Assembly: GCF_036898095.1 (NCBI RefSeq)
Contig: NC_090743.1
Location: forward strand, 17,591,351 to 17,655,350
Reading direction: 5' to 3'
Source of the DNA: Palaemon carinicauda
Taxonomy: Eukaryota > Arthropoda > Malacostraca > Decapoda > Palaemonidae
DNA length: 64,000 nt
Positions 33,461 to 44,990 of this stretch are shown piece by piece. Under the pieces are notes generated by a model that was given only the letters and a program-made list of their open reading frames with translations, made no database searches and was not told where the DNA came from. A program made the translations under genes and the position numbers. How positions within the stretch are numbered: the stretch's first letter is position 1; each line of letters begins with the position of its first letter.

Positions 33461-35485
33461 AATATATTAAAATCACGTAAATAACTCAAACAACACGCGG
33501 GATGCTTGGAGATGCGTACAGCAGTCAGTTATCACACAAAATGAACGAGTGATGCGGGCTTTGAGAAATCCCACGTGCTTAGCCACCTAGTGTCTGCACC
33601 TGTAAGCGTGCTTGTATCAACGCAAAAATTTGCTTGGTGGCTTGATTGCATGCCAATGCATTACTGTATACACCTGCCCAGGTGCTGTAAGGCCAAATGA
33701 TAATTAAGGGAACCAGATGATGAAACTAAAATCCGCGAGTTTGTCCATATCAAGCGTACTGTACTTCCTTAAAAAAAGCAGAAGTCCTCGGAGGCCATAC
33801 AGCAACCATGTGTAACAGGCAGTAAAACACAGCAGTTGCAATATGAAGGAACACTTAAGAGGCTGGAGAAGAGGTGTACTGTAATAACCCCTTATGGGGA
33901 ACCGAGTTGGAGAAGTTGCTAAAAGTTTCATTGTTGCCCCCGTGCAGATGTGTGATCATGGCATTTGAATGACAGAATTTTAAAATCTGTAGAGCTTTCT
34001 TCAGAAATGTGTCGACAATGATATTACGTAATTGCAGATTAGCCCCAAAGAATCTACAAAATATGAACCCTCAATATTGTAATCCTTTTTTCTAAGAACC
34101 AAATACTATCCTTCCAAACTCCAAAAGCCTAAAAGTGAGAGGAGGCAGGTTTCTCTATCATAGTCAGGGAAGAAAGCTTCTTAAGGTGTAAGGGAAAACA
34201 GTGTGTTCATAGCCAAGGGTTAGGAAGGAAATGGGACTATCATAAATTACTTGCTAAATAGTTTGTCTGGAATTTTAGCTCTTTTCTTGACATGATTACC
34301 TATTGTTGGCCAATGGAGGAATGAGAAGGAAAGTCATGAAGTAAATATACAGATACAGTATTAACCTCCAACCTTGTTTGTCAGACACATGCAGAATATT
34401 GCTCTTGAACCTTGCCAAAACATAAATAAGGGCCAAAGAGGAGCCACGATCAATACCAAATTGAAGTAAACCTTGAGTGCTTGGACACTGGGAAGGAGGG
34501 ATAGGCTTCCCCTCAAAAGGTGTAAAAATGCAATTGTTGAATTTAAATGTCCAGCAAAATTAAATGCACTCTATACAGTAACTGCAGTCGGTGCTCTCTA
34601 CACCACCCGCCCACACTCAGGTGAAGTGGTTCTTCCTTAATGGAGGAGGATGAATTTCAACTTTAGGAAAGATGGTATAACAATTGAACCTACAAAAGAA
34701 GTCTGTAAGGTAACAAGTTCAGACAAATGAGACTAAGTGCTTGCTACCTCACCAAGAAAAATATGGATTTGGTTACCAGTGAATGCTAGGTAATGCGCTC
34801 ATCATTTATGATAGCCGTGAAGAACCGAACTAGTTAAAATCTAAGATTATACTATTCCAGTTTTTCTTGTTAAGCTTTAATTTGAAGCATTAATGCACAT
34901 GAAATGGGGCACAATAATTTAATTACCATTCAATGTATAGTCTTTATTTTGTTAACTATGGTTTTGGTAGCTAGATACCACGACTGATTTTTGGCGGTGG
35001 CTTTCACCCACAACGTTTCAACTTGCAGTGGGATGTCTACTCAAGTGTCAATTGCCAAGATTGAACAGTGAAACTGTTTACCTTGTTAGTACCAAGTACC
35101 TTGACAAATTATCTACAGAATCAAAGCAAGTCAAAGTTCGATCCAAAATTTGTCTTCTTTGATCCAATGATTAGATTCCAAGAGATTAGCCAAATACACA
35201 ACAGAGGTCATTTAATAAATTAATTGTACTGGTTAGTTTCTGGGTCAGGGAGAAGAGCAATACTGCTACCTTTAAGAAGGTAACTAATAAGGCAGACCCA
35301 ACTGAATATACACCTTACCCTCAGTGTCTTGAGTTATCTAACTAAAGGCAAGGTTTCATATTAAAATTTTCCATCAGAATCAAACCAGGTACTCGTTTTA
35401 TTGGTGGAGAGGCTAGCAATCTCACTCCAACCACCAGCAATTTCAGTAACAATTTGTGATTTTACTAATTATTATATCTTTAGTA
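33461..35485. other. intergenic DNA, no gene seen
   Basis: Mixed AT-rich sequence without a convincing ORF on either strand. Possible flank of the Tigger element near 33460-33700. Confidence 0.45.
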
Positions 35486-35950
35486 CAAGGTCTACTTTAA
35501 TAGGGAAGAATGGCAAAATTAAATTACTAAAAACAAAAGGCCTGACAAAAATTGGCTGAATTAGCAGCTTTAAGTAAGGTATGTATAAGTGTTAGCTCAT
35601 GTCAAGTGTCTATTATTAAAATTATTAGCTAGTCTAGACCCTGTTTGAAATTATGATGCTATATACCCTATAAGGGCTCCAACAGGGAAAATAGCCCAGG
35701 GAGGAAAGGAAAAAAGGAAGTGAATAGATTAGCATGGCTGGGTGTGTGTACTCTCAAGCAAGAGAACTCTATCCCAGTTTACTCGTTAGCTATAAAATTA
35801 ATATGATTCAGTTCATCGTTGCAGCATACTGTAGGCTGTGCAAACCACCTAGGACTTTGAAGTTTCAAATTAACAAAGCACTAGTGGTATTTTCTCACAG
35901 CTGCCATTCCTTACATCCTAATGCATCAAGATTTGCAGAGAGGAAAATTT
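35486..35950. repeat. dispersed repeat with a second repeat inserted
   Basis: 35486-35600 and 35878-35945 match parts of 42650-42840 (ggtctactttaatagggaag; cactagtggtattttctcac agctgccattcc). Between them, 35620-35790 carries a different repeat: ttattagctagtctagaccc, ctataagggctccaacaggg, aaaatagcccagggaggaaa and actctcaagcaagagaactc. The second type is familiar to me as a common decapod interspersed repeat, which is recollection rather than proof. Confidence 0.5.
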
Positions 35951-36499
35951 AGAACAGCTAGCGACATAGTAGTTGGATATGTGGTAAGAAGACCCAGAAA
36001 CTCAAGGAAGATATTAAAATCTAAACCTGGTGGGAATGTAGACAACATGCACTTGACATGAGGAGAATGAGGCAAACTTTTCACATCTAACCCTATATAG
36101 AAACATTTACAATAATGAAAATATTTTCACTATAAAATTAGACGTATTACTGTAGATTTCACTAAATTTAATTGTTAATTAAATCCATTATTAGCATACA
36201 GTATATGATTTGGCTAACTTTTGGGAAAGGAACAAGCTTTAAAAGTTTGGCCATTCTAGAACTAATAATTCAATCTGAACTCACGTTTACATTCTCTTGG
36301 CATATTTTTCTAGGAAATTTACTGTTTTGTTTTACAACTTCCATACTAAAATGATGAAAAGCATGATGGACACAAAATTGTAAAAACTATTTAACTATCA
36401 TCTACCAGTATGCACTATATTAGATTTTGTGCAAGTTTATTTTTACATATATTCTTATACCTACCTAGATTGAGAACATGAACACCTAAATGGTAAATC
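35951..36499. other. AT-rich DNA downstream of CPSF6
   Basis: Either distal CPSF6 3' UTR or intergenic. Nothing else recognised. Confidence 0.4.
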
Positions 36500-37295
36500 A
36501 AATAAAATTCTACTTCATAACTTTTATTTAAACAAAAATTATATGAAGCACTGCTAACATATTTCTTTCTAGTGTGAAAGTAAACTATCTATTGTACTAT
36601 TCTTCAGCCTGTCACCATAATATTGATATTCAAAAACAAAGAGCCCAAAAAATATTCAATAAAAAACATTTTCTGTGCCAATAAACTCTTCGGCAACTGA
36701 AAAGTCAGCCACTCTGAATATGAAAACTTGCCATAAAAAAAAGCAGTGATCAGGCCAAAACTCTCAAGCTAATATAATACACAAGCTTCATTTCCTCTTT
36801 TAAATCTTCATTTATTACAAAAACAAATAGCAAACACAAACTAAAGTACATATGACAATTATTTTCAAATGATTTCAGACTCAAATTCTGGTGCAAAATT
36901 ACATGTGGTGAAATATGTAACTTGTGGATGACTTAGAAAGTTACTAATAACCACAACACTCACAACTGACAGCCTGCAGGGAACACATCAATGCACTGCT
37001 ACAAAATCCTAACAAAAGGAGTAATAAAACAGTGAGGTACAGCAAATACATTCCCAAATTGGTTGCATAAAGTGCAATTTATCACTATAATTTCAATTAA
37101 CCATTCATGTCTTCTGTCCCATTCACACAGTGTCATGAGCAAACTATCAATCATCCACTACACCAACTCTCCAAGTCCTAGAAGGAAACACTGCTTCATA
37201 GAGAACACAACTTCACCACAGTCTCTTTTTTTTATCAGTGTATATGTATACTGTATATATAAACTTGTAATTGATTTTCTCCTTAATTATTGCAT
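36500..37295 (-). promoter_or_regulatory. CPSF6: probable CPSF6 3' UTR with poly(A) signals
   Basis: AT-rich DNA directly after the CPSF6 stop on the minus strand, with no coding potential that I can see. Two canonical minus-strand AATAAA hexamers occur, at 36816-36811 (about 480 nt past the stop) and 36528-36523. Either could end the mRNA. The real 3' end cannot be fixed from sequence, and a much longer UTR reaching to about 36 kb or below is possible. Confidence 0.35.
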
Positions 37296-37530
37296 CTAAT
37301 GCCTAGATGAACGGTGGGAAGACGATTCCCTTTCTTCTCGAGTTCTCACATCCCTCTCGCGTTCTCTTTCACGTTCCCTATCCCTGTCTCTATCGCGTTC
37401 CCTTTCTCGCTCCCTGACAGGTTCTCTGACATCTTCACGGGTAGGCCTTTCTTCGATGCGTTCACGTGTTGGTCTTTCTTCAATACGCTCTCGCCTTGCA
37501 TCCCGCTCTCTGTATCTCTCATCATAATAT
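37296..37530 (-). CDS. CPSF6: CPSF6 terminal coding exon with stop
   Basis: Last coding exon. The minus-strand acceptor is taatatttcag, and its first base A completes an Arg codon. It then reads YYDERYRERDARRERIEERP, a tandem duplication of the IEERPTRE motif, DVREPVRERERERDRDRD, more RE repeats, and ends TREERESSSHRSSRH followed by TAG at 37298-37296. The alternating-charge tail is typical of CPSF6. The last residues differ from the short REYRHR-like vertebrate end, so the extreme C terminus is probably lineage specific. It closes a 381-residue C-terminal fragment (without the cassette exon). Confidence 0.93.
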
Positions 37531-39952
37531 CTGAAATATTATGGTGGTCAGCTGCAGAGTTCTAAGGGTCTTTTAAACAATTTCCATCTTCATAATAGAA
37601 TCTGGCCACTTAAATCTAATCTATCTATAATTCTTTTACGTTAATTATACATATATCGGCTCATTACTTAGTTTCAATTTATTCACTCCAATGGGCCAGG
37701 CCTCAAGGACTTGTCCCTAATACATAAATAGTTTAATCTTAATAATATGTAACTACATCTCTTGAGTTATATACAAGTTTAATAATTAAAACTCTTTAAT
37801 TAATATAGGCTAAGAAGAGGGCTAAAAGAATATTATAACTAGTGGCCAATGGGAGGCTGAAAAGACCCTGCTTCCTATGGAAAGGCCGAAGAGATTTGTT
37901 CTTAAAATAAAATTAATAATACTGTGTGAAATTAAGTTACTGTACAGCTAAATTTGCAAATAATTACAATACATTACTGTACTGTTATTTTAAAAAACTA
38001 GTTTATACTAATGCACTTTCCTCTGCTATTTAAATTATCTTTCATGACTTGAATTAGGTCATATGGGTTATATATCACACACCTTCAGGTCTGAGTGCAA
38101 CCTATTTGAAGATGGGATATTTACACTTAATGGGTAATTTTTTAAATTAGAGCCACTACTATTAATAAATAGGTTTCAAGTTTTAATTCATCAAATTCAG
38201 TATAGTATTCTATACAGGTTGTTGTAACTATACACGATTAATTTTAGATGGCAAAAAATTATTGACAGGATTAGTTTTACTTAATATGGTCATAGTTTTA
38301 ACATTGGTCGTTTTATCCACTTAATTTAAATATATTCACTGTGAAAAAGCTTCATTTTAGAGATACTGTCGTAAAGAAAATCTGACAGGCGTAGTTATAT
38401 TTAATATGGTCATCCAGTAGTAGCTTCAGCCTTGGCTGTTTTATCCACTTTATTTAAATATTCACTGTCAGGAAAGGTTAATTTAATATGGTCATAGTAG
38501 TTTCACCATCGACTGCTTTATCCACTTTAAAACACGTAATGTACAAAGCTTAATGTGATTTTGAATAATAACAGGGCTGAGTGTTGTCTCCTTGGAAAAA
38601 AAAAAACCCACCACTTAAAAATGTTAAAATTCATGGAAATACTTTAATTATTTTACCTTGATGTATAAAATTACCAATAATGATACAAAAACATCAAAAT
38701 AATGTCTAAAAACTTTTTTTTTTCTTCTCATTAGCTGTTCCATTGGAAGGGTTAGATTATGAAATGAGTTCCCTCCCCTCTGCCCAAACTCCAACCAGGT
38801 AAAGACTGTCCTCACCTTGCATGGCCAAAGCACCTCAGCCTTATATTATATTAAACCGGACTAGACCAATAATGATTACGATTATAATTCCTGTTTTGGT
38901 AATATATCCAAAAATTCTATCAATCAACTGAATTGATATTTCCAAGTTTTAATTCTCAGTTGCATTGAGTTCTGGCCTTCTTTAAAGTGACAAAGGTATC
39001 ATATTATAGCCACAGTCAACAGTAGTTACATATGGTTCTAGCTTAAACTAAACTGTACTTGACATTTGAGATTTAATTTAAGATTTATTAGAATATACAT
39101 ATCTAAAAGATAAACAAGAAATCAATTTTGTAGCTGTTAAGTACCAATGTTTGATTAAAGTGTTACTGTAGTTAAATGTAAAAGAGAATATGATGTTATA
39201 GTTGAAGGGTAAACGTTAAATAAAAGGTATGACAATATTTTATATTGCAGATACAATAGACTGCGAGGTGGTGATTAAGGTGAAAAAATGTTAAAAGTAC
39301 AGTAGCTGGAGCCTGGATAAATGAATTAGGAAAGTTAGAAAGGCTACTTCTAGAAAATGGGGGAAAAAAAATCATTATTGATACAAGAGGCACGTCTACT
39401 TAGGGCAACTGATACATCGAGCACTTTAGAGAACGACAGGAAAATTTGAAAAAAAATGCAGATGCGTAACTAGTGTGCAGTGGACAAACCATACTATGCA
39501 TGAGAAAAAGGGTAGAGATATGTGAACAGGCTAGAAAACAAAGATTTCAAAGAATAGAATGATTGGGAAACATGAAGAGAAATGATGAAAAACAATTAAT
39601 AGGAAAGCCAAGTGCTGGATAAAAACCAGCAGGAAAGCATAGAAAGATTAGAGGTGATTGTTTCTTGTTTATTCCTATAAAGAGTAGACATAAAAAGTTC
39701 ATGATAACATGATAACAAAGATCACCTAAAAAAAAATTTTAACACCTACATTAACATTATTAAATGATACTTGCACCAGACCAGAAAAATATTCAACTCT
39801 TATTGAAGTGGCCCAAAGGGGTAATCTAACAATATGTAAGTAACCGTCTGATCATTCACTAAAAATGAACTATCTAGATAACATGAAAATGTACAATACT
39901 AATTAATGACAATGGCTAGTTTGCCAGCCTGACATTTCATATCATTCCTTAC
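37531..39952 (-). other. CPSF6 intron between the two RS-tail exons
   Basis: About 2.4 kb GT-AG intron, AT-rich. It holds a three-copy tandem repeat (38280-38529) and otherwise no supported gene. Near 39500-39660 there is a weak plus-strand resemblance to a LINE C-terminal tail, which I do not call. Confidence 0.7.
38280..38529. repeat. three-copy degenerate tandem repeat in CPSF6 intron
   Basis: The block TTTAATATGGTCAT, then a variable stretch, then TTTTATCCACTT with TTTAAATATTCACTGT occurs three times, starting near 38280, 38400 and 38482. Spacing is about 80 to 120 bp. Copies differ by substitutions and indels, so it is old. Confidence 0.7.
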
Positions 39953-40251
39953 CTTTCTCTGTCCCTGTCTCTATCACGGTCCCTTTCCCTGGCTCTGTCG
40001 TATTCCCTTTCTCGGCTGTAAGAACGTTCATAATCTCTCTCCCGCTCAGCTCTCTCAGAAGTGCCACGCTCTCTTTCACTTCGATGACGGTCGTATTCCC
40101 GATCACGAGAGTGCGACCTTGAGCGTTCTCGATACTCTCTTTCACGTGATCTTGACCTCTCACGTCTGTGTCTTCTGCTACTTGGAGAGCGTGATCTCTC
40201 CCTTCTTTTACTAGATCCATAACTCTTGGCTTCAATGCCATGCAATGTGTC
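39953..40251 (-). CDS. CPSF6: CPSF6 RS/RE-rich tail exon
   Basis: 299-bp exon. The minus-strand acceptor is tctcttcag and the donor gtaagg. It starts in phase 0 with DTLHGIEAKSYGSSKRRERS, the CPSF6 signature just before the arginine-rich tail, and continues with RSRSPSSRRHRRERSRSRE, RSHSRDREYDRHRSERERG and alternating RE/RD/YERSYSRE repeats. It ends with two bases (AG) that need one base from the last exon. In characterised CPSF6 the RS-like domain is phosphorylated and is bound by transportin-3 for nuclear import; that role is inferred here by homology. The reading starts from the exon junction; LHGIE is preceded by GAC ACA, so the TTG there is not a start codon. Confidence 0.95.
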
Positions 40252-42649
40252 CTGAAGAGATTAAATGAACCAAATATACTAAATATGCTATGCAAAACTT
40301 TTGTCATACAAAACCACTTGCATTAACAGTTATAATGTACGTCATTAAAATCAATATACATAAATTCTATTAGAACAGGGCAAATAAGATAAAACACAAA
40401 GGAATACTGTGGAAAAAGGTTAGAATAGCAGAAGTGAATGCAGTATAAGCAACAAATAATAAAAAAGAAATAAAATGTGCTTTGAAATACAGTAACCTTA
40501 TATCTATGAATCAAGACCAAAAATTAACAAGAAAATATAACTCCAAATGACCCAGTAGCCACAGATGGTGGCACAATTACCACAACTTTAAAGTGAAAGG
40601 AGAGGATGATTAATGTCCCAACAACCAATGCAGTTTTGTCAATTTCAGTAATTGTGTTTCTATAATACATAGGTTTTGAAGGAAACTTGAACATTTCTAT
40701 ATAAACATTGTACAGATTAGATTATAAAAATGACCCTTTGGATTTAACCCATGATCTGAAGGACAAGTACATTTATTTACAATTGGTTTAAACAATACCT
40801 CAACATCATGTTGTTTATACAGTACAGTAGTCTTTAATATTTATTGGTGCTATAACTCACAAGCTAATATTTGCAAATAATATTTTAATTAGGTGGATCA
40901 AAGAACACCAAAGTCAGGGTCTCAAACTTAGGAAATCATATACAGTACATAAAGATAATTCTCAAAACAGGAGAGTACTTCTTTCATGATATCATTTATT
41001 GCTATGGTAAATTGAGTGCCATCAGGAGGCCCCATTTTTCTAATTTACAGATGTCTGAATAATTGTCGACAATGAGCACTTAGAGCTTGATTACATTTTA
41101 AGTATTGTACAGTATAGTACAGTTAAGTACCTCCATAAGGTATTAGAAGTTTTTTTGTATATACAAGAAAACAGATTGCAACCTGCTTTTGTTAAAATTC
41201 TCTCTGATGATATACTAAAGGAAAATGTCAAAGTTGAATCTGAATTATCAAAATCAAAATAAAGAGTATAAAATGCAATTCAAAATTTACACAGAAAGGT
41301 TTTCCATTATTAAACAAACAGCTAGTCAATGGTAAGTCAATCATTAGGATTGATTAAGTCTTTTTATGGCTTAACAATGGGAAATACTATATTTCTTTTC
41401 CATGATCTTGGAAAATTTTCCAGTCCATAAACAATTATATCATAAGAAAGAAAGATTTTGTCAACATCTTGTTAATCATCATATTTATAACATTTTCACC
41501 AGGACCATAATTAATGAAAACAGTACTGTACTGTAGACTCGCATTCAAATTCTTCTCCAATAAATTTATCTTAGATTATGAGCTTTAATCGTTTCCAATC
41601 ATAACCAAAGAGAACCATAATTATACCAGAAACCTAACCAAATTTACTTCTCTCTCACAAGAATGGTCTGGATTATTTCTTAAATGAGAAGTTATCCACT
41701 AAAATGCAACTTGGCAAAACAGTTGGATATTCTGCCAATTTCCTTTTGACTTATTTCAAAGTCAGTTCATACATTATGTTGAGTAAATTCAGGACATCCT
41801 GTAGATTTAGGAATTGGGTCACGTGGACCATTCATCAAAAAGGCATATGGGGTCATCCAGGGTGGCCAATTTTAACACACACAAAATCTACTTAAGCATA
41901 TCCTTTCCTTCCGATATGCTAGATTTCAGTCCAATATTGTTTTTGATCTGCTTAAACATTTCCTATCTGTCTCGTTATTCCATTTATTCTGGCATTCATT
42001 CAAGATAATGTTTAGCTTTTCTAATCTTATTCTTTGTAGTTTATAAGCAAAAATGTGCATGTAAGTAATTATTAATTATGAATACCAAGAGTAACAACAA
42101 CAAATTTCCATGATTCCTAGTGTAAAGAGTGCTACTAGGAACTCATGAAATCAGTTCACAAATGAGAAAGTTTTTGAAAAAATATCTCAATCTCTACTTG
42201 CTATGTAAAATCTTCTCAATTTTGATTGAGTATGAGTGTGATCACATACTTTCATTAAGTATGTTTTCATGAGTATTTCAATGTAGTATCTTGTGTTATT
42301 TTATAAGTTATCTTTACAGTATTTCAACAGCAGGATAACTTTTCAAGGTGGATGCTTTGACGAAACAAGTTTCATCATAATTTTCATGAGCCATCTTCGC
42401 AACAGAATGTCAACTCAAAAGGATGAAATTTTCAAATTTTAACATCGATATCTATCACTAAGTTAGTATAGTATCAATTTTTTACACAAAGAGAAAGTTT
42501 TCTTTAATAGGTGTTATTATTTTGTTTTATTTGAAGTCCATTGAAATTTTACCCAGCACTGAGGATAAAATTTGAGTTTCTCTAAACTTGATGCATCAAG
42601 TACTATGGTTTTAGTATCATCAAATTTCAAGAACAATGATTTTCCAAAG

Positions 42650-42840
42650 GTCTACTTTGATAGGGGAAGAGGAGAAAGATTAAAATATTATAAAGAGAGA
42701 GACTAAAGCCCATGTCACAATCTGTTGGTTTAGTAGCTGTCTTGTTAGGCCCCAAGGCCCTAAGTGTCATATGTCATCAAAGCGCTGGTGGCATTGCCTC
42801 TCAACTGCCATCCCCTAAAGATCCACCACTGACGATGGGT
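42650..42840 (+). repeat. dispersed repeat copy (GGTCTACTTT family)
   Basis: Shares with 35486-35945 the ordered landmarks ggtctacttt-atagggaag, a tagta/cagct block, and a gctggtggcattgcctctcaactgccat segment. It is a diverged interspersed repeat of unknown class. No coding capacity is visible. Confidence 0.5.
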
Positions 42841-43168
42841 TGAGAATCTCGGGGGAACGTTTGAAAACTAGTTTTCAATCAGAGAAACAAAGAATTATAA
42901 ACTTGTCTAGGAGACTCAACCGCCCACCAACGGTCCCTACAGAGAATGAACATGGTTCTGCAACATACAATCAGACCCTACTGTTCACAGGGCTTATATT
43001 ATAAGAGACCAGCGAATGCTGAAAAAACCACAAATAATTGTTGAATCCTATAAGAAATTCCCTGTTCCCTATTCCCTATATAATTACAAAAAACTTTTTA
43101 ATCTCAACTCCGAGATGAAAAAACTATTAATAGATATTTAAACCAAAAAAAATATTAAGCTTTCACTG

Positions 43169-43511
43169 TTATATACCACCAAATAGAAAAACCCAAAACC
43201 CATTATTACACAATGACTTCAAAAATTCACTTATATAATCAACTTGACCCAGTTATAAGTGTTTGGTCTCATAAAACTCTATGCTTTTTATATGTTCGGA
43301 TAAAGTGCATTTATAATCATCGAAGTATTAATGCACCTTAACTGAAATGGCAATAAAGCATAGAGTTATAAAGGACCAAATACAGCACTGCACACACTGT
43401 TATACATCAGGGAAAAGATATCATGACTGCATGTTTTAGGCTCCTGCATAATGCAATTTTTTTTTTCTACTTTTCCAATTAAGGGCTGTTCTGTATTTGG
43501 TGGTATATACA
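43169..43511. repeat. nested foldback MITE in CPSF6 intron
   Basis: Outer inverted arms tatataccaccaaata (43170-43186) and its complement near 43494-43509. Inside lies a second inverted pair of about 31 bp, gtttggtctcataaaactct (from 43261), mirrored by agagttataaaggaccaaat (to about 43382). A third small pair (agtgcatt / aatgcac) sits at the centre. The whole segment could fold into one long interrupted stem. No ORF; a non-autonomous foldback element is the simplest reading. Confidence 0.65.
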
Positions 43512-44016
43512 CTTTTTGTGAATAAGTACCCATGAGTATTACTTATGGAATTCAAGAGCTGTCTTCAGAGTGTGAATATCAAACCTGTGAATGGTAAGGT
43601 CTGAATGTAGAGAACATCTTGGTAGAATTTCCTAGAGTTACAACTAAGCCTTACTACATTAGCAGTTGAGTCCAGAGATCAGACCAAGTACAAGAGCAAA
43701 GTTAGAAATAATAATTTTGCATCTATCAACCACATCAGCTACTAAAATTCTTTCGGTGAAGTAGCTTGCTATCCAACTTAACGTTCTATGCGCATTCTAA
43801 TCCATATTCAAGTCGTCAACGAAGGGTCCGTATTGATAGAAGGGAAAAGTGGAAAAGTGTACAGACTTATCTAATTTAGTTATTAGCAACTACTCTGAAC
43901 AAAATTATGGTTTGGTCATGAATAGTTGCCTCTCTGAAGACAAGAGTCTGAGGCCTAGTTTCTAAATACAATCAACAACAAACAATATCAAGAGGTAAAC
44001 TTTGTCATCAACTCAC

Positions 44017-44123
44017 CTGTAAGGAACTTGTGAGAATTTTACATCTGTCATCATGTGCAACCTTGGACTGCTTGATGAGCGATATTGCTGTTACAAGTGT
44101 TTCAATAGCACTTGCATACTCCC
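44017..44123 (-). CDS. CPSF6: CPSF6 conserved C-terminal block, exon 2 of 2
   Basis: Joined across a 230-bp intron to the preceding exon. The minus-strand acceptor is attatcttcag and the donor gtgagttg. The 107 bp complete a Gly codon and give 35 residues: [20 protein letters not shown] then [15 protein letters not shown]. This continues the conserved CPSF6/CPSF7 segment, with the vertebrate pattern of a small residue, [18 protein letters not shown], then DDRCK and SSLQ. It ends in phase 0. Its near identity to distant relatives and intact splice signals suggest the gene is functional rather than a pseudogene. Confidence 0.95.
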
Positions 44124-44353
44124 CTGAAGATAATTAAAATGAGAAATTAATCCACTTTTTAAATTACCAATGCTTTACAGGGTTCTGACACTAAGTTCTG
44201 ATGTGTGTGGCTACTTTACCTTGAAATGTCATTCATCATATAAAGAAACAAAATTGAGGAGAGAGGAAATCACCGACATAAAACAAAGCGACTTTATCAC
44301 AAACTCGTTCTATAATTTGATATCTTACTCATATGAAATGATCAGAACCTTAC

Positions 44354-44492
44354 CAGATGAGGCATCAGCAACAGCTCTTGCAATAGCTGAACTGGAAACT
44401 GTACGATTACGGTTCATGATATCTTCAAACTCTGCTTCTGACAATGGTGGGGGCCCATCCATGCGGTGGTCACCCCCTCCGTAGCCGCTGTG
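44354..44492 (-). CDS. CPSF6: CPSF6 conserved C-terminal block, exon 1 of 2
   Basis: The most diagnostic CPSF6 exon. The minus-strand acceptor ccttgcag is followed by 46 codons plus one base, then a gtaaggtt donor. The translation starts [16 protein letters not shown] and runs into [29 protein letters not shown] and SG. This block is nearly the same in animal CPSF6 and its paralogue CPSF7 and is predicted mostly helical; it lies between the proline-rich linker and the RS-like tail. The exon begins in phase 0, matching the HQ end of the upstream proline-rich exon, and ends with a G that completes a Gly codon in the next exon. CPSF7 is the only serious alternative; the long RE/RD tail downstream favours CPSF6. 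Confidence 0.95.
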
Positions 44493-44734
44493 CTGCAAGG
44501 AAAAGGAATTGTTTCAAGGCCACATTGTCAAATAAGCGACAAATACATCACTCGGAAGTTGTAGCTGGTCAAGAATAAAGATGGAACTTGACTAAAAGTA
44601 GGATCACAACCCTGTCCATGGCAATCTTAACCTTGAAGGCCATCCTGGAAGTTCCCGTCAGGTCAGGATTGATGTAAGTGGAATTACATAAATTCCATGC
44701 GAGTTAGCTTTTGACTGATTTGTAGAATTTGTGC

Positions 44735-44990
44735 CCCGTGGCCTAGCATTAGGGACAGGCTGGTCATTCAGTGTTGAAGTGCAAGTGGGGGGGAAAGCCT
44801 CACAGCTGCACTATGAAGTAAAAGGGGTTGGACAGCAAGATAGAAGGAAGTAGGAATAGAGATAAAGTAGAAGGTTATAAAGTGGGTGTAGATAGGGGTC
44901 AAAGGTATACTGCAAACTCTCTAGTGATGCCTTCAGCGTGAAGTGCAATGATGGCACCAGGTCTACAGATTAGATTTACTATTTGTTTTT
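44735..44990 (+). repeat. SINE-like dispersed repeat copy
   Basis: Matches 32145-32345 in order: ggccattcag/ggtcattcag, actgaagtgcag, cactatgaag, then ggagggcaagatggaagaaa/ggacagcaagatagaaggaa, gggaatagaggtaaag, and a tail with ctgcaaa and gtgatgccttc. A third, shorter tail copy is at 49770-49880 (atgctgcaaagagccttta, gcacactgtaggcag). This is a dispersed short element; the family name is not certain. Confidence 0.55.

Larger units (their letters stand above)
40252..44016 (-). other. CPSF6 intron before the RS-tail exons
   Basis: About 3.8 kb intron, AT-rich, with GT-AG ends. It contains a dispersed-repeat copy at 42650-42840 and a nested foldback element at 43169-43511. I see no other coding segment on either strand. 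Confidence 0.7.

Noticed and set aside
37314..37565. Plus-strand ORF antisense to the last CPSF6 exon
   Set aside because: It mirrors the arginine-rich repeats and crosses the splice acceptor; no independent support.
39390..39660. Possible LINE C-terminal tail (GNMKRNDEKQLIGKPS)
   Set aside because: Only weakly resembles the WLGHV-R-DE tail of RTE-like LINEs; too short and broken to call.
39942..40307. 121-codon minus-strand ORF overlapping the CPSF6 tail exon
   Set aside because: It is in a different frame from the conserved LHGIEAKSYG reading and extends past the acceptor; the RS/RE repeats keep other frames open.
44170..44484. Plus-strand 104-codon ORF across the conserved CPSF6 exon
   Set aside because: Antisense to an exon with strong homology and correct splice sites.
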